This document shows, in pieces, positions 5,846 to 6,867 of a stretch of DNA of 6,867 bases. The notes beneath the pieces are model-generated. The model was not told where the DNA came from. It did no database searches and saw only the letters and a program-made list of their open reading frames with translations. The DNA is from Alphaproteobacteria bacterium (GTDB lineage Bacteria; Pseudomonadota; Alphaproteobacteria; Micavibrionales; CSBR16-224). The position numbers were made by a program, and so were the translations under genes. The stretch is from the NCBI GenBank assembly GCA_007116755.1, contig SKHU01000246.1:1-6867 (forward strand), written 5' to 3'. How positions within the stretch are numbered: the stretch's first letter is position 1; each line of letters starts with the position of its first letter.

Positions 5846-6867
5846 CTAGCCGCGCGGCCTGCGCCCGCCTTTGCCGTGACGGTTGTGATTCTGGTGGCGT
5901 ATATTGCCGATATTTTGCCTGTTCGGCGGCCCGGGCTGCCGTGCATCATGAGTCTTGGGTGGATTGCGGTTCGGATTTCCGTTCCCTGACGGCTTTCCGT
6001 TTTTGCCCTTAGCTTTTCCTTTGGTCTTTCTGCTCTTTCCGGTTCTACCGGATTGCAACGCCGCTGTGTTCAGATGGCGGGATACCGATGTTCTTGGCTC
6101 GCCGGTTTTCGCCCCTTTTCCCTTTTCCGATGTATTTTCCTGATTCTGTTCCGGCGTTTCACCTGCAGTCAGCAACAGTTGTTGTTTAGGCGCGTTCAGA
6201 GCCGGCTGCGTCTTCTTGCCGTCCGTAATTTGTCGAGCTTCATTTTCAACCACGCGGATTTCGCGTGCATCCCCCTGCTGCTGAGTTGCGCCGAAACGTG
6301 TTGACGCAAACATCGTGTTGCCGTTTTTATCGACTCCCATCACGAGTTCACCTTTGGCCACACGGTCCAGAGCCTGCCGGTTCAGATCACGCATCTGCTC
6401 GGCCATCAACTCCTGCACATTACGCTCCTCAACTTCCTGCGTACCGGATGCATCATTATCGGTATTGCCGGTATTGCCGACATTACTGGTATTTTCTGTA
6501 TTTCCGATATTATCGGCCTGATTGGCATCAGGATCCTTTTTCCCCGCACCTTCTTCAGGCGCAGCAGATGTTCTGGCGGCCGCAGGTTCAGGATTTTGTT
6601 GCCCTGTCCCCGCCGTTACCCCTGCCGTAAAGCGGGTGTCGGCCTCTGTCTTTTTGGCTTTTTCAAATTTGGACGTATCGTAATTCTCCACGCTTAGGCC
6701 GTATTCAACGGCCAGACGCGCCAGATATTCCTTCTGTTTTTTATTCCCGTGCACATTGATTGCCGTCAAACCGGATTCAGCGGCCTTGACGATAGCCATC
6801 ATCGAAGCTTCCTTATCAACTTCTTTGCCGTAATAGCCGAAAAACGGAACAGCCTGGTCGGCTTTTC
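5846..6867 (-). CDS. C-terminal part of an unrecognised protein with possible LPD7-like segment and basic disordered tail (cut by right edge)
   Basis: The frame is open past the right edge, so the ATG at 6802 is internal and the true start is not in the window; 339 residues are visible. Visible residues about 8-65 look folded: a helix, then SGLTAINVHG, a Lys-rich helix, then a Leu-Ala-x-Glu-x-Gly-Leu-x-Val strand. This resembles the LPD7 domain of polyvalent and relaxase-associated proteins of plasmids and integrative elements, where the general pattern is Gly-x-x-x-Ile-x-V-x-G, a helix, then Gly-hydrophobic-x-V. Residues 70-140 are low-complexity, rich in Ala, Glu, Asn and Thr. Residues 145-215 may form a short helix plus hairpin. 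Residues from about 245 are strongly basic with KGK-type stretches and end in GRRPRG, suggesting nucleic-acid contact or disorder. The reading frame is certain; the domain suggestion is tentative and made by eye. No function is assigned. Confidence 0.6.
   Translation of the reverse strand, partial: KADQAVPFFGYYGKEVDKEASMMAIVKAAESGLTAINVHGNKKQKEYLARLAVEYGLSVENYDTSKFEKAKKTEADTRFTAGVTAGTGQQNPEPAAARTSAAPEEGAGKKDPDANQADNIGNTENTSNVGNTGNTDNDASGTQEVEERNVQELMAEQMRDLNRQALDRVAKGELVMGVDKNGNTMFASTRFGATQQQGDAREIRVVENEARQITDGKKTQPALNAPKQQLLLTAGETPEQNQENTSEKGKGAKTGEPRTSVSRHLNTAALQSGRTGKSRKTKGKAKGKNGKPSGNGNPNRNPPKTHDARQPGPPNRQNIGNIRHQNHNRHGKGGRRPRG
6458..6511 (-). repeat. Degenerate 9-bp tandem repeat encoding Asn-x-x triplets
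   Basis: Six consecutive 9-bp units encode NIG, NTE, NTS, NVG, NTG and NTD at visible residues 119-136 of the right-edge protein. On the plus strand the units vary around GGTATTGCC, two of them identical. The array keeps the frame. Confidence 0.8.

Noticed and set aside
6747..6802. ATG at 6802 as the start of the right-edge gene
   Set aside because: The frame stays open to the window edge and the residues before the ATG continue the same folded segment, so this Met is internal.

Overview
The window looks like chromosomal DNA of a Gram-negative bacterium, most likely an alphaproteobacterium. The support is one gene for a bacterial alpha-2-macroglobulin and one for an outer-membrane autotransporter ending in a Phe-terminated beta barrel. 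The phylum-level call is inference from protein style and moderately GC-rich codon use; there is no rRNA or other marker here. No rRNA, tRNA, CRISPR array or insertion sequence was seen.

Layout. (1) Positions 1-1779, minus strand, hold the N-terminal 593 residues of a large alpha-2-macroglobulin-family protein; its C-terminal part, including the region where a thioester would lie, is beyond the left edge. (2) Positions 1780-1938 are a 159-bp divergent intergenic region with a perfect TATAAT facing the macroglobulin gene and Shine-Dalgarno sites on both sides. (3) Positions 1939-4857, plus strand, encode a 972-residue subtilisin-like (S8) serine autotransporter. It has a signal peptide, a Pro/Gln linker containing a hexanucleotide repeat, a hydrophobic Gly/Ala segment, a protease domain with a complete Asp/His/Ser triad, and a C-terminal barrel. 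(4) Positions 4859-5737, minus strand, encode a probable ten-helix DMT/EamA-like transporter whose stop codon lies one base from the autotransporter stop. (5) Positions 5846 to the right edge, minus strand, hold the C-terminal 339 residues of a protein that starts outside the window. It has a short folded segment resembling the LPD7 domain of relaxase-associated polyvalent proteins, then long low-complexity, finally strongly basic sequence.

How the genes may work together. The most suggestive pairing is the secreted protease next to, and transcribed away from, a periplasmic macroglobulin, a family of protease traps. Each type is known separately; a functional link is inference. The transporter and the right-edge gene point the same way 108 bp apart and could be co-transcribed, but nothing ties them to the left half. 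I found no clearly new system. The main points for follow-up are the protease/macroglobulin pair, the membrane-like segment inside the autotransporter passenger, and the possible mobile-element origin of the right-edge gene.
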